A program made the translations under genes and the position numbers. This document shows, in pieces, positions 27,442 to 36,814 of a DNA stretch of 64,000 nt; within the stretch, counting starts at the first letter, position 1, and each line of letters begins with the position of its first letter. The stretch is from Flavobacterium cauense R2A-7 (GTDB lineage: Bacteria; Bacteroidota; Bacteroidia; Flavobacteriales; Flavobacteriaceae). The notes under the pieces were generated by a model. The model had not been told where the DNA came from. It saw only the letters and a program-made list of their open reading frames with translations, and made no database searches. Location: the NCBI RefSeq assembly GCF_000498475.1, contig NZ_AVBI01000019.1, positions 620,001-684,000 of the forward strand, given 5' to 3'.

Positions 27442-29577
27442 CTACTTTTTAATTCCTTCTAAATCTAACAAAAAAGTATACTCTTTTGTTACTTCTTTTA
27501 TCGCCTCGAACCTTCCGGAAGCACCTCCATGACCTGTATCCATATTGGTGTCTAAAAATAACTGACTGTCTCCCAGCTTCATAACCCTTAATTTAGCTAC
27601 CCACTTTGCCGGTTCCCAATATTGCACCTGAGAATCATGCAAGCCTGTTGTAACCAATATATTTGGGTATTTTTGCTGCTTAACATTATCATATGGTGAA
27701 TAAGACAACATATAATCGTAGTATTTTTTGTCGTTTGGATTCCCCCATTCGTCATATTCACCTGTTGTAAGCGGAATAGAATCGTCCAACATTGTAGTAA
27801 CCACATCCACAAAAGGAACCTGAGCAATTACACCATTATACAATTCCGGAGCCATATTAATGATGGCACCCATCAACAATCCTCCAGCTGAACCACCTTC
27901 AGCATAGAGATGTTTTGCGGAAGTATACTGTTGTTCAATTACATATTTGGAACAATCGATAAAATCGGTAAACGTATTTTTCTTTTTCAATAATTTTCCG
28001 TTTTCATACCATTCACGCCCTAAATCTTCCCCTCCGCGAATGTGCGCGATAGCATAGATAAATCCTCTGTCCAATAAACTCAAACGGATTGACGAGAAAT
28101 AAGGATCCATAGATGAACCATAAGAGCCGTAAGCGTACAACAACAATGGATTTTTACCATCTTTCTTAATTCCTTTTCTATAGACCATAGAAATTGGCAC
28201 TTTAGTTCCATCTTGAGCTGTTGCCCAAATACGTTCTTCGGTATAATTATTCTTGTCGAATTTACCACCAAGAACCTCTTGTTCTTTTTTGATGGTTTTC
28301 TCTTTGGTACGCATGTTAAAATCAATCACAGAAGAAGGCGTGGCCATCGATTGATAACTGTAACGCAGAATTTCGGTGTCGAAATCGACATTCGTAGTCG
28401 TGTAAGCCGTGTACGTTTCAATATCAAAAGGCAAATAATACTCGTCTTTCCCACTCCATGGCATGATTCGGATTTTATTCAAACCGTTATTACGTTCTAC
28501 TACCACCAAATAATCTTTGAAGATTTCAATGCCTTCCAGCAATGTTTCTTTTCGGTGCGGAATCAAATCCACCCAATTCTCTTTTGCAGTAGCCGTTTCC
28601 GGCGTTTTCATTAGTTTGAAATTGGTTGCCTTGTCTTTGTTGGTAACCACATAAAAACTGTCACCAAAATGTGAAATCGAATATTCTAATCCGCGTGTTC
28701 TTTTCTGAAACAATTCGAACTTTCCATCAGGATTGTCGGATTTTAAAATCTGATATTCCGATGTTAAAGTACTTGAAGAACCTATTACAAGGTATTTTTT
28801 TGATTTTTCTTTGTAGATGTAAGTCGAAAACGTATCGTCTTTTTCATGAAAAACAACCTGATCTTCTTTAGCTTCCGAACCTAATTTGTGTTTGTAGATT
28901 TTATCCGAACGCAACGTTACCAAATCTTTTCGCGTGTAAAACAAGGTTTTGTTGTCGGCCGCCCAAGTGGAACCTCCTGTTGTTTTTTCCAGTTTTACCG
29001 GAAGAATTTCTCCGGATTCCAGATTTTTTATCTGAATGGTATATTCTCTTCGGGAAACCGTATCTACACCAAATGCACACCATTTATTGTCTTCACTAAC
29101 GCTCAATCCGCTCAATTGAAAATAGGAATGTCCTTTTGCCATCTCATTGCAGTCGAACATAATCTCTTCATTCGCTTCAAGGCTTCCTTTTTTTCGGGCA
29201 TAAATAGGGTAATCTTTTCCTTTTTCATAGCGGGTAATGTAATAATAACCGTTATATAAGTATGGAACAGAACTGTCGTCTTCTTTAATTCTTGCTTTCA
29301 TTTCCTCAAACAAATCCGCTTGGAATTGCTTGGTATGCGCCGTCATTGCATTGTAGTAATCATTTTCTTTATTCAGATAATCAATTACTTCCGGATTTTC
29401 TCTTTCATTTAACCAATAGTAATTATCTGTACGGACATGACCGTGTTTTTCAAGTTGTTTTGGCTTAACAGCTGCCAAAGGAGCTTTTATTTTTTCTACC
29501 ATTTTTGGTTTATTGTTTTGAGCAATTGCGGATGCAAAAGTAAGACAAACGCAACTCAAAAGAAATTGATATTTCAT
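27442..29577 (-). CDS. Secreted S9 family peptidase (oligopeptidase B-like)
   Basis: 711 aa with a signal peptide ending ASAIAQ (about residue 20). The beta-propeller occupies roughly 85-430 and the alpha/beta-hydrolase domain 450-711. The nucleophile is Ser563 in GGSAGG; IAHIRGGEDLGREWYENG and DTNMDTGHGG (catalytic His) match oligopeptidase B. It cleaves short peptides, typically after basic residues. E. coli PtrB is cytoplasmic, whereas this one is exported, as is common in Bacteroidota. Divergent from the ybaB-like gene with a 63-base shared promoter region. Confidence 0.9.
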   Translation of the reverse strand: MKYQFLLSCVCLTFASAIAQNNKPKMVEKIKAPLAAVKPKQLEKHGHVRTDNYYWLNERENPEVIDYLNKENDYYNAMTAHTKQFQADLFEEMKARIKEDDSSVPYLYNGYYYITRYEKGKDYPIYARKKGSLEANEEIMFDCNEMAKGHSYFQLSGLSVSEDNKWCAFGVDTVSRREYTIQIKNLESGEILPVKLEKTTGGSTWAADNKTLFYTRKDLVTLRSDKIYKHKLGSEAKEDQVVFHEKDDTFSTYIYKEKSKKYLVIGSSSTLTSEYQILKSDNPDGKFELFQKRTRGLEYSISHFGDSFYVVTNKDKATNFKLMKTPETATAKENWVDLIPHRKETLLEGIEIFKDYLVVVERNNGLNKIRIMPWSGKDEYYLPFDIETYTAYTTTNVDFDTEILRYSYQSMATPSSVIDFNMRTKEKTIKKEQEVLGGKFDKNNYTEERIWATAQDGTKVPISMVYRKGIKKDGKNPLLLYAYGSYGSSMDPYFSSIRLSLLDRGFIYAIAHIRGGEDLGREWYENGKLLKKKNTFTDFIDCSKYVIEQQYTSAKHLYAEGGSAGGLLMGAIINMAPELYNGVIAQVPFVDVVTTMLDDSIPLTTGEYDEWGNPNDKKYYDYMLSYSPYDNVKQQKYPNILVTTGLHDSQVQYWEPAKWVAKLRVMKLGDSQLFLDTNMDTGHGGASGRFEAIKEVTKEYTFLLDLEGIKK

Positions 29578-29604
29578 TTTTGGATTTATGTACTTGCAAT
29601 TTAA

Positions 29605-29612
29605 TAATTTTG
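29605..29612 (+). promoter_or_regulatory. -7 box of the YbaB-family gene
   Basis: TAATTTTG matches TAnnTTTG. A TTTG at 29579-29582 lies 22 bases before it. The ATG is 29 bases downstream. Confidence 0.55.
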
Positions 29613-29640
29613 TGAGTCAATAACCATTAAATTTATTAAC

Positions 29641-29964
29641 ATGTTTGGAGATATCATGGGCATGATGGGCAAACTTAAAGAAACCCAGCAAAAAATTGAA
29701 GACACAAAAAAACGTCTGGAAACCGTTTTAATTGACGAACAAAGCAGCGACGGGCTATTGAAAGTGACTTTAACAGCCAACCGCAAAGTAAAATCCATCA
29801 TTATTGACGACAGTCTACTGGAAGACAAAGAACAATTGGAAGATTATTTAGTGTTAGTTATGAACAAAGCAATTGAAAAAGCAACTAACGTAAACGAAGC
29901 GGAATTAGCCGCTGTAGCCAAAGACGGAATGCCGAATATTCCGGGTATGGATATGTTCAAATAA
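29641..29964 (+). CDS. YbaB/EbfC family nucleoid-associated protein
   Basis: 107 aa, the normal size. Homodimeric DNA-binding 'tweezer' proteins of this family coat the nucleoid; ybaB often sits with dnaX and recR, which is not the case here. The N-terminal [26 protein letters not shown] helix and the [18 protein letters not shown] strand pattern fit the family. Own promoter. Confidence 0.88.
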   Translation: MFGDIMGMMGKLKETQQKIEDTKKRLETVLIDEQSSDGLLKVTLTANRKVKSIIIDDSLLEDKEQLEDYLVLVMNKAIEKATNVNEAELAAVAKDGMPNIPGMDMFK

Positions 29965-30042
29965 AAAATAGGACTTACTGTAAAGACGTATGTTATTATG
30001 GCATACGTTTTTATTATTTGTTGTAACCTTACAAAAGCTTCG

Positions 30043-30050
30043 TATTTTTG
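30043..30050 (+). promoter_or_regulatory. -7 box of the RluA-type gene
   Basis: TATTTTTG, exact consensus. It contains the TTG at 30048 that opens the longest frame, which rules that codon out as the start. Confidence 0.6.
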
Positions 30051-30068
30051 CACTCCGAAAAAACAAAA

Positions 30069-31769
30069 ATGACTCCGACCAAAACCTCAATAGCAACATG
30101 TTTTATTCCTTTTAAAGGTGTGATTGACTCGTATGCTTTGCCGGAACGGTTCACGTTTCCTTTTTATTACGAACCGCATCCGTTGAGTATTTTAGCTGCC
30201 AAAGAACTTCAGGAATATCTGGAACAACAAACTGATTGGGAGCACAATTTCGGATTAGATGAAAACCAGGAAGGCTCAGTTATCGGTAAAATGTTCGGTG
30301 TAATGGTGGTTAAAAACGAGCAGAATGAAATCGGCTATTTAGCAGCTTTTTCGGGGAAGTTAGCCGAGAAAAACATTCATCCTTTATTTGTTCCTCCGAT
30401 ATTCGACATGTTGGAAGAAGACAGTTTTTTCCTCATCGGAATCAAGGAACTTACACAGATTAACAATCGGATTGAATCCTTAGAAAGCAATCCTGAATTT
30501 TTAGAATTATCCCGACTTTTAAAAACCGAAACCGAATCGGCAACCAAAAAGTTAGAGGAACAAAAACTGAAAATGAGCGAGGCTAAGAAAGTCCGCAAAC
30601 TGGAACGTAAAAAAATAGAAAGCGAAAATCTTGACGCCGCTTCTCTTGAAATCAAGATGAATGCATTGGTAAGAGAAAGCCTCAAAGACAAGTTTCTTTT
30701 ACGGGAACTTACGGAATATCTGGAAGAGGGAATTTCGGTTATCAAACAAAAGTTAAATCATTATACTTCTGAAATTTCAGCTTTAAAAGAGGCACGAAAA
30801 GAAAAATCGGCCGACTTACAACAACAGCTTTTCGATCAGTATCATTTTCTGAACAATAACGGTGAAACCAAAAGTCTGTGTGAAATTTTCGAAAAAACTG
30901 CTTTGTTGAAACCACCGGCTGCAGCTGGAGAATGTGCCGCACCAAAACTTTTGCAATATGCTTATTTAAATAACCTGCAACCAATTGCAATGGCCGAATT
31001 CTGGTGGGGCGAATCACCAAAATCGGAAATACGTAAACACGGACAGTTCTACCCTGCCTGCCGCGGAAAATGCGAACCAATATTAGGACACATGTTGGAA
31101 GGTTTACCTGTGGATGAGAATCCGTTACTTGTAAATCCGGCTTTAGGTGTGGAAATTGAAACGATTTATGAAGATGATTTCCTAGCCATAATCAACAAAC
31201 CTGCTGAATTTTTATCGGTTCCGGGCATCAATATTATGGATTCGGTTTACGAACGCATGAAACTGAAATATCCAACAGCCACCGGACCACTTATCGTGCA
31301 TCGTTTGGACATGGCGACTTCTGGTTTAATGCTGATTGCCAAAGACAAAGACACGCATAAACTTTTACAAAGTCAGTTTATCAAACGAACGGTTAAAAAA
31401 CGCTATATCGCTTTGCTGGACGGAATAGTTGCGGATGCTGAAGGTGAAATCGATTTGCCTTTACGTATTGATTTGGAAGACCGTCCGCGCCAACTGGTGT
31501 GTTACGAATATGGCAAACGCGCCGTTACAAAATTCAAAGTGATTGAAAGAACCGACAAGCAAACCCGCATTCATTTTTGGCCGATTACCGGACGAACGCA
31601 CCAATTGCGAATGCACGCTTCGCATAGTTTAGGATTAAATGCTCCGATCGTGGGTGATGATTTGTACGGAACAAAAGCCAGCCGATTGCATCTTCATGCT
31701 GAATGGATTGAATTCAAACATCCGGTCACAAAAGAAACGATGACTTTTCAGGTAAATCCGGATTTCTAA
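30069..31769 (+). CDS. RluA family pseudouridine synthase with a long N-terminal extension
   Basis: 566 aa from ATG 30069; the frame is open back to TTG 30048, but that codon lies inside the -7 box. The C-terminal 200 residues are the synthase: HRLDMATSGLMLIAKD holds the catalytic Asp, and GRTHQLRMHASHSLG and IVGDDLYG complete the motifs. The first about 360 residues are a separate region, with a Lys/Glu-rich coiled coil near 150-260 and a cysteine-containing segment (GECAAPK ... CRGKCEPILGHMLEG) of unknown role. E. coli RluA (about 220 aa) modifies 23S rRNA U746 and tRNA U32. The target here is unproven. Tail overlaps ltaE by four bases. Confidence 0.87.
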   Translation: MTPTKTSIATCFIPFKGVIDSYALPERFTFPFYYEPHPLSILAAKELQEYLEQQTDWEHNFGLDENQEGSVIGKMFGVMVVKNEQNEIGYLAAFSGKLAEKNIHPLFVPPIFDMLEEDSFFLIGIKELTQINNRIESLESNPEFLELSRLLKTETESATKKLEEQKLKMSEAKKVRKLERKKIESENLDAASLEIKMNALVRESLKDKFLLRELTEYLEEGISVIKQKLNHYTSEISALKEARKEKSADLQQQLFDQYHFLNNNGETKSLCEIFEKTALLKPPAAAGECAAPKLLQYAYLNNLQPIAMAEFWWGESPKSEIRKHGQFYPACRGKCEPILGHMLEGLPVDENPLLVNPALGVEIETIYEDDFLAIINKPAEFLSVPGINIMDSVYERMKLKYPTATGPLIVHRLDMATSGLMLIAKDKDTHKLLQSQFIKRTVKKRYIALLDGIVADAEGEIDLPLRIDLEDRPRQLVCYEYGKRAVTKFKVIERTDKQTRIHFWPITGRTHQLRMHASHSLGLNAPIVGDDLYGTKASRLHLHAEWIEFKHPVTKETMTFQVNPDF

Positions 31770-32791
31770 AGTTCAATTTTCATCAAAGCTTCCAACACGT
31801 AATCGTGCATGACCTGTTTGTAATCCAAATGGGTAACAATACGGAGTTTTCCTTTCCCCATCGAACTGATAAAAATGTTTTTCTGTTTCAGTTTTTCCAT
31901 CAGTAAGGCTTCGTCAAATTGAGGTTTTACGGAGAAAATCAGAATATTGGTTTCAACCGGTTCTACTTTATCCACCCAATACAATTGTTGTAATAAAGCA
32001 CCAATTTCTCTGGCACGGCGATGATCTTCTTCCAATCGGCCCACATTATGCTGTAGTGCATACAATCCGGCAGCCGCCAAATAACCAATCTGTCGCATGC
32101 CACCACCTAATATTTTTCGGATTCGCAAGGCTCTGTGAATAGTTTCCTTGTCTCCTAAAAGCAAGGATCCTACCGGAGCTCCCATTCCTTTTGACAAACA
32201 AACCGAAATCGTATCGAACAATTCACCATATTGTTTCGGGTGCTGACGTTTAGCTACCAAAGCATTCCATAAACGCGCGCCATCTAAGTGGTATTTTAAA
32301 TTATTGTCGACACAAACCTGTTTTATTCTGCGTAATTCGTCGATATCATAACAAGCGCCGCCACCTTTATTCGTCGTGTTTTCAATGCAAACCAAAGACG
32401 TTTTTGGGTTGTGATAAAATTCCGGATCTGTAATATGTTCTTCTACCTGAAGCGAAGTAATCATCCCGCGATTTCCATCTACTAACGAACAGGAAACACC
32501 ACTGTTAAATGACGCTCCTCCTCCTTCATACAAATAAACATGCGCCCATTTATCACAAATTAACTGCTCTCCGGGTTGAGTATGTAACTTAATTGCCGTT
32601 TGGTTCGCCATCGTTCCGGAAGGAAAAAACAACGCCGCTTCCATTCCGAATAAATCGGCCACTGTTTCTTCGAGTTCCACAGCTGTAGGATCCTGACGGT
32701 AAACATCATCGCCTACTTTGGCGCGAAACATGTGTTGTAACATTTCGGGGGTTGGTTTGGTAACCGTATCGCTAATTAAATTTATTTCCAT
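31766..32791 (-). CDS. ltaE: Low-specificity L-threonine aldolase
   Basis: 341-aa fold-type I PLP enzyme that splits threonine or allo-threonine into glycine and acetaldehyde. The PLP lysine lies in CLSKGMGAPVGS; FPSGTMANQTAI, IENTTNKGGG and YHLDGARLWNA are family signatures. Start MEINLISDTVTKPTPEML is the usual one. It converges on the RluA-type gene and is divergent from prfB. Together with gcvT and glyA it belongs to glycine/one-carbon metabolism, though not in one operon. Confidence 0.92.
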   Translation of the reverse strand: MEINLISDTVTKPTPEMLQHMFRAKVGDDVYRQDPTAVELEETVADLFGMEAALFFPSGTMANQTAIKLHTQPGEQLICDKWAHVYLYEGGGASFNSGVSCSLVDGNRGMITSLQVEEHITDPEFYHNPKTSLVCIENTTNKGGGACYDIDELRRIKQVCVDNNLKYHLDGARLWNALVAKRQHPKQYGELFDTISVCLSKGMGAPVGSLLLGDKETIHRALRIRKILGGGMRQIGYLAAAGLYALQHNVGRLEEDHRRAREIGALLQQLYWVDKVEPVETNILIFSVKPQFDEALLMEKLKQKNIFISSMGKGKLRIVTHLDYKQVMHDYVLEALMKIEL

Positions 32792-32809
32792 ATTCTAAAA
32801 AGGAATGTC

Positions 32810-32817
32810 TATTTTTG
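32810..32817 (+). promoter_or_regulatory. -7 box of prfB
   Basis: TATTTTTG, exact consensus, 21 bases before the prfB ATG at 32839. Confidence 0.6.
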
Positions 32818-32838
32818 CGGTATAAAACTACAATTTTT

Positions 32839-33934
32839 ATGGTAAATACCGAACAGATTAAGGATATTATTGAGCGCCTTGGTGCGTTAAGGAGGTATCT
32901 TTGACGTCGACAAGAAACTTATTGAGATAGCCAACGAGGAAGAAAAAACCTTTGCACCGGATTTTTGGAACAACGCCAAGGAAGCCGAAGTTATTGTCAG
33001 AAACCTGCGTTCTAAGAAAAAATGGGTCGAAGATTACGAAAAAGGCAATACCATGGCCGAAGAACTTCAGTTGATTTATGAGTTCTTCAGAGAAGGCGAT
33101 GCCACCGAAGAAGAGCTTGATCAGCAATACCATACCACACTATTACACATTGAAAATCTCGAATTCAAGAACATGCTTTCCGACGAAGGCGACAACTTGA
33201 GTGCAGTACTGCAAATAACAGCTGGAGCCGGAGGAACAGAAAGTTGTGACTGGGCGTCGATGTTAATGCGTATGTATTTGATGTGGGGTGAAAAACAAGG
33301 CTACAAAATCAAAGAGCTGAACTTTCAGGAAGGCGATGTGGCCGGAATTAAAACCGTGACTTTGGAAATTGAAGGCGATTATTCTTTCGGTTATTTAAAA
33401 GGTGAAAATGGTGTACACCGATTGGTGCGTATTTCCCCTTTTGACAGTAACGGGAAACGCCATACTTCGTTCGCATCCGTGTATGTTTACCCTTTGGTAG
33501 ATGATACTATTGAGATTGAAATTAGTCCGGCCGATATTGAAATTACGACAGCCCGCTCCAGTGGTGCCGGTGGTCAGAATGTAAATAAGGTGGAAACAAA
33601 AGTGCAATTGTTGCACAAACCGACCGGAATTCAGATTCAGTGTTCGGAAACGCGTTCGCAGCACGATAACCGCCAAAGAGCAATGCAAATGTTACGTTCG
33701 CAGTTATACGAAATCGAATTGAAAAAGAAATTGGCCCAGCGTGCTGATATCGAAGCCGGTAAAATGAAAATCGAATGGGGATCGCAAATCCGAAACTATG
33801 TAATGCATCCGTATAAATTGGTTAAAGATGTTCGATCCGGATATGAAACCAGTGATGTCGATGGCGTAATGAACGGTGAAATCGACGAATTCCTGAAAGC
33901 CTATCTGATGATGATGGGACAGAAAGAAGAATAA
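32839..33934 (+). CDS. prfB: Peptide chain release factor 2, expressed by programmed +1 frameshift
   Basis: Two overlapping frames. The first 21 codons (32839-32901, [21 protein letters not shown]) end at an in-frame TGA (32902-32904); the ribosome skips one base and continues from GAC at 32903 for 343 codons, giving 364 aa. The shift site is CTT TGA C with AGGAGG just upstream, as in the classic RF2 autoregulation: low RF2 means slow UGA termination and more frameshifting. The mature protein has the SPF tripeptide for UGA/UAA (RISPFDSNG) and the GGQ catalytic motif ([18 protein letters not shown]). Reading only the downstream frame from ATG 33053 would miss 71 residues. Confidence 0.97.
32887..32905 (+). 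promoter_or_regulatory. prfB programmed +1 frameshift signal
   Basis: TTAAGGAGGTATCTTTGAC: an internal Shine-Dalgarno-like AGGAGG, a three-base spacer, the slippery CTT, the UGA stop and the following C that weakens termination. All elements of the canonical RF2 recoding site are present. Confidence 0.95.
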
Positions 33935-33986
33935 TCGTACCAATAGCCTATCTTTAGAGAAGATATTTTCTTCATATATTTTTAAA

Positions 33987-34026
33987 AGAGGAGTCCATAA
34001 AATCAATTATGAACTCCTCTTTTTTA
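33987..34026 (+). terminator. Terminator of prfB
   Basis: AGAGGAGTCCATAA pairs imperfectly with TTATGAACTCCTCT, followed by TTTTTT. Confidence 0.8.
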
Positions 34027-34128
34027 TAACAAAAAAAAATATTTTTGATATTAAAAAATAAAAAAAATCACACAAATAATCACAACCAACGTCTTACTTT
34101 TACTTCTTTAAAACAAATAAACAAAACA

Positions 34129-35367
34129 ATGAAGAATAACTTTTACATTACTATTTTCTTACTCATTTACAATTTTGTCAGCGCTCAAACAAATTTTGAA
34201 AAAGGATTTTACCTAGACAATAACAACAATAAAATTGAAGGGTTTATTAAAAACACCGATTGGAAAAACAATCCAAATTCATTTGAGTTTAAAGAATCGG
34301 AAAACAGCGAGACAAAAATCATCTCCATAGATTACGCCAAAGAATTTGAAATATCAGAAATATGCAGATATGTAAGAGCGGATATTGATATAGAAAAATC
34401 CAGTAACAAACTTCAACATATAGGTTTTGATAAAGATCCGCAATTTACAAACGAAAGAGTTTTTCTTAAACAATTGGTTTACGGTTCTTCAAATCTGTAC
34501 AAATTTGAAGAAAATGGCTTAGAGAAGTTTTTCTATTCTGTAAACAACTCTCCTATCAAACAATTGATTTTCATAAAATACAAAGCAACCTCAGAAAACA
34601 ATCAAGGAAAATACAGCTCTGGTGATGTTTTAATTAATGATTTGTTCAAAAGACAGTTATGGACCGATGTAAAATGTGAAACCACTACTCAACAAAACAT
34701 TAAGTCGACAAATTATACAGAAACCGACCTGACAAAATATTTCACAAAATACAATGCTTGTAAAGGGGATCCGGTTGTTACCAAAATAAAGGCTAAAAAA
34801 ATCAGCCATAATCTTAAAGCTGCAGTAATGTACAATAATTCCAGTCTAAGCGTTGATTCATATAGTCCTAGTTATTCACCAGATTTTAAAAATTCGGGAT
34901 TTGGATTCGGATTGGAATATGAATTAATATTACCATTTAACAATAACAAATGGGGAATTACTTTTGAACCGAGTTATAATAATTTCAAGGATGAGCAAAC
35001 AACGCCACCATCAAGCTTGAGCGGATCATCAATCATAGCTAAAACAACTATTAATTATTTTCAATTGCCGTTAGGAATAAGACACTATTTCTTTTTGAAC
35101 AAAAATTCTAAAATATTTTTAAATGCTGTAGCCAATGTTAGGGTAATTCCGAGAAAAAAATATACAGTTGAATTCAGCAATAAAAATCACTATGATTATG
35201 CTCCAACTACATTTTCCCCTGCATTTGGAATTGGATACGCTTACAGAAAAATATCTGGAGAAGTAAGATATTACCTGACTTCCGACATTACGGCTGCCTC
35301 CAACATTAATATGGATTTCACCAATACGAGTTTCATATTGCGCTATGAACTCTTTGGCAAAAAATAA
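34129..35367 (+). CDS. Outer-membrane beta-barrel-like protein of unknown function
   Basis: 412 aa from ATG 34129, which starts a proper signal peptide (MKNNFYITIFLLIYNFVSAQ); the frame stays open upstream to 34045 but those residues are Asn/Lys-rich leader sequence and are rejected. After a 200-residue N-terminal domain, the last 150 residues alternate beta strands and turns (for example SGFGFGLEYELILPF, FQLPLGIRHYFFLN, FGIGYAYRKISGEVRYYL), as in porin-like barrels of Bacteroidota. No function can be named. Monocistronic, followed by a symmetric terminator. Confidence 0.7.
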   Translation: MKNNFYITIFLLIYNFVSAQTNFEKGFYLDNNNNKIEGFIKNTDWKNNPNSFEFKESENSETKIISIDYAKEFEISEICRYVRADIDIEKSSNKLQHIGFDKDPQFTNERVFLKQLVYGSSNLYKFEENGLEKFFYSVNNSPIKQLIFIKYKATSENNQGKYSSGDVLINDLFKRQLWTDVKCETTTQQNIKSTNYTETDLTKYFTKYNACKGDPVVTKIKAKKISHNLKAAVMYNNSSLSVDSYSPSYSPDFKNSGFGFGLEYELILPFNNNKWGITFEPSYNNFKDEQTTPPSSLSGSSIIAKTTINYFQLPLGIRHYFFLNKNSKIFLNAVANVRVIPRKKYTVEFSNKNHYDYAPTTFSPAFGIGYAYRKISGEVRYYLTSDITAASNINMDFTNTSFILRYELFGKK

Positions 35368-35378
35368 TCACATTAATT

Positions 35379-35406
35379 AAAAAATCCCTCAATTGAGGGA
35401 TTTTTT
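35379..35406. terminator. Bidirectional terminator between the barrel protein and glyA
   Basis: AAAAAATCCCTCAATTGAGGGATTTTTT is a perfect palindromic hairpin with A/T runs on both sides, between convergent genes. Confidence 0.85.
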
Positions 35407-35427
35407 AATTTTAAATATAATGATATA

Positions 35428-36702
35428 CTAGAAAACAAACATTGCTCTTTCGCTCATCATGTCGTTAACCTCATCGGCAACTTGTTCCAATACTTCTTCG
35501 TTAGTATGATTCATGATTACTCTGTCAATCAAATCAACGATAGTTTCCATATCTGCTTCAACCAAACCGCGAGTTGTAATTGCCGGAGTTCCCACACGGA
35601 TACCAGAAGTTACAAACGGTGATTTATCATCAAAAGGAACCATATTTTTGTTTACGGTAATTTCAGCTTTCACTAACGCGTTTTCAGCTTCTTTACCGGA
35701 AATATTTTTGTTTCTCAAGTCGATCAACATCATGTGGTTGTCTGTTCCGCCTGAGATAATATTGTATCCTCTTTTCACGAAAGCTGCTGCCATCGCTTTA
35801 GCATTTTTCTGAACCTGCATTGCATAACGGAAGAACTCATCGGTTAATGCTTCACCGAAAGCAACCGCTTTAGCAGCAATAATGTGCTCTAACGGTCCGC
35901 CTTGATTTCCAGGGAAAACGGACATATCCAATACGTGCGACATCATTCTAATTTCACCTTTTGGTGTAGTTAAACCCCACGGATTTTCGAAATCTTTACC
36001 CATCATAATCATTCCGCCTCTTGGTCCGCGTAATGTTTTGTGAGTAGTTGTTGTGATGATATGACAATGAGGAACAGGATCGTTCATTAAACCTTTGGCA
36101 ATTAAACCGGCTGGGTGCGCGATATCGGCCATTAAAATAGCACCTACAGAATCCGCGATTTCACGGAAACGTTTGAAATCCATATCACGAGAATAAGCCG
36201 AAGCACCAGCGATGATTAATTTAGGTTGTTCCTTAGTAGCAATTTCCTGAATTTTATCGTAGTTCAAACGACCAGTTTCCTGTTCTACACCGTAAAATAC
36301 AGGATTGTATAATTTACCGGAGAAGTTAACCGGAGAACCGTGCGTTAAGTGACCACCGTGCGATAAATCGAAACCTAAAATTTTATCACCCGGTTTTAAA
36401 CACGCTGACAAAACAGCTGTATTTGCCTGTGAACCGGAGTGTGGTTGTACGTTTACATACTCGGCACCGAATAAAGCTTTGGCTCTGTCGATAGCGATTT
36501 GCTCGATAACGTCTACTACTTCGCAGCCACCGTAATATCTTTTTCCGGGATAGCCTTCTGCATATTTATTGGTTAACACCGAACCTGCCGCTTCCATTAC
36601 CTGGTCGCTTACAAAGTTTTCTGATGCAATAAGTTCTAATCCGTGGATTTGTCTGTCTTGTTCTTCAAGAATTAAGTCGAAAATTTGTTCGTCGCGTTGC
36701 AT
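35428..36702 (-). CDS. glyA: Serine hydroxymethyltransferase
   Basis: 424 aa from the ATG at 36702 ([21 protein letters not shown]), the normal start and length. The frame is open for 30 more codons, but the -7 box (TATTTTTG, minus, 36729-36736) lies inside that stretch. Interconverts serine and glycine with tetrahydrofolate. The PLP lysine lies in [22 protein letters not shown] and [15 protein letters not shown] are intact. It is divergent from fumarylacetoacetase, with overlapping promoters. Confidence 0.96.
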   Translation of the reverse strand: MQRDEQIFDLILEEQDRQIHGLELIASENFVSDQVMEAAGSVLTNKYAEGYPGKRYYGGCEVVDVIEQIAIDRAKALFGAEYVNVQPHSGSQANTAVLSACLKPGDKILGFDLSHGGHLTHGSPVNFSGKLYNPVFYGVEQETGRLNYDKIQEIATKEQPKLIIAGASAYSRDMDFKRFREIADSVGAILMADIAHPAGLIAKGLMNDPVPHCHIITTTTHKTLRGPRGGMIMMGKDFENPWGLTTPKGEIRMMSHVLDMSVFPGNQGGPLEHIIAAKAVAFGEALTDEFFRYAMQVQKNAKAMAAAFVKRGYNIISGGTDNHMMLIDLRNKNISGKEAENALVKAEITVNKNMVPFDDKSPFVTSGIRVGTPAITTRGLVEADMETIVDLIDRVIMNHTNEEVLEQVADEVNDMMSERAMFVF

Positions 36703-36728
36703 TTTCAAATATTTTGTTAAATCGAGCT

Positions 36729-36736
36729 CAAAAATA
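36729..36736 (-). promoter_or_regulatory. -7 box of glyA
   Basis: TATTTTTG on the minus strand, 27 bases before the glyA ATG. It decides the start codon because the longer frame would begin upstream of the promoter. Confidence 0.6.
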
Positions 36737-36745
36737 CGAAAAGTG

Positions 36746-36776
36746 TTTGGTAAAATCCCAATTGAAACTATATTTG
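36746..36776 (+). promoter_or_regulatory. Promoter of fumarylacetoacetase
   Basis: TTTG at 36746-36749 and TATATTTG at 36769-36776 with a 19-base spacer, an ideal Bacteroidota promoter. It is only 10 bases from the divergent glyA -7 box. Confidence 0.75.
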
Positions 36777-36814
36777 ATGATTGAAAATTCAACTTTTATA
36801 AAAAACACAACATC

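Noticed and set aside
33053..33934. Release factor 2 starting at ATG 33053
   Set aside because: The ATG is internal; the upstream sequence codes for the normal N-terminus through the programmed frameshift from ATG 32839.
34045..34128. 28-codon extension of the barrel protein
   Set aside because: Asn/Lys/Thr-rich A/T spacer sequence placed before a clean signal peptide start at 34129.
36703..36792. 30-codon N-terminal extension of glyA
   Set aside because: The stretch contains the glyA -7 box and the canonical GlyA start is at 36702.
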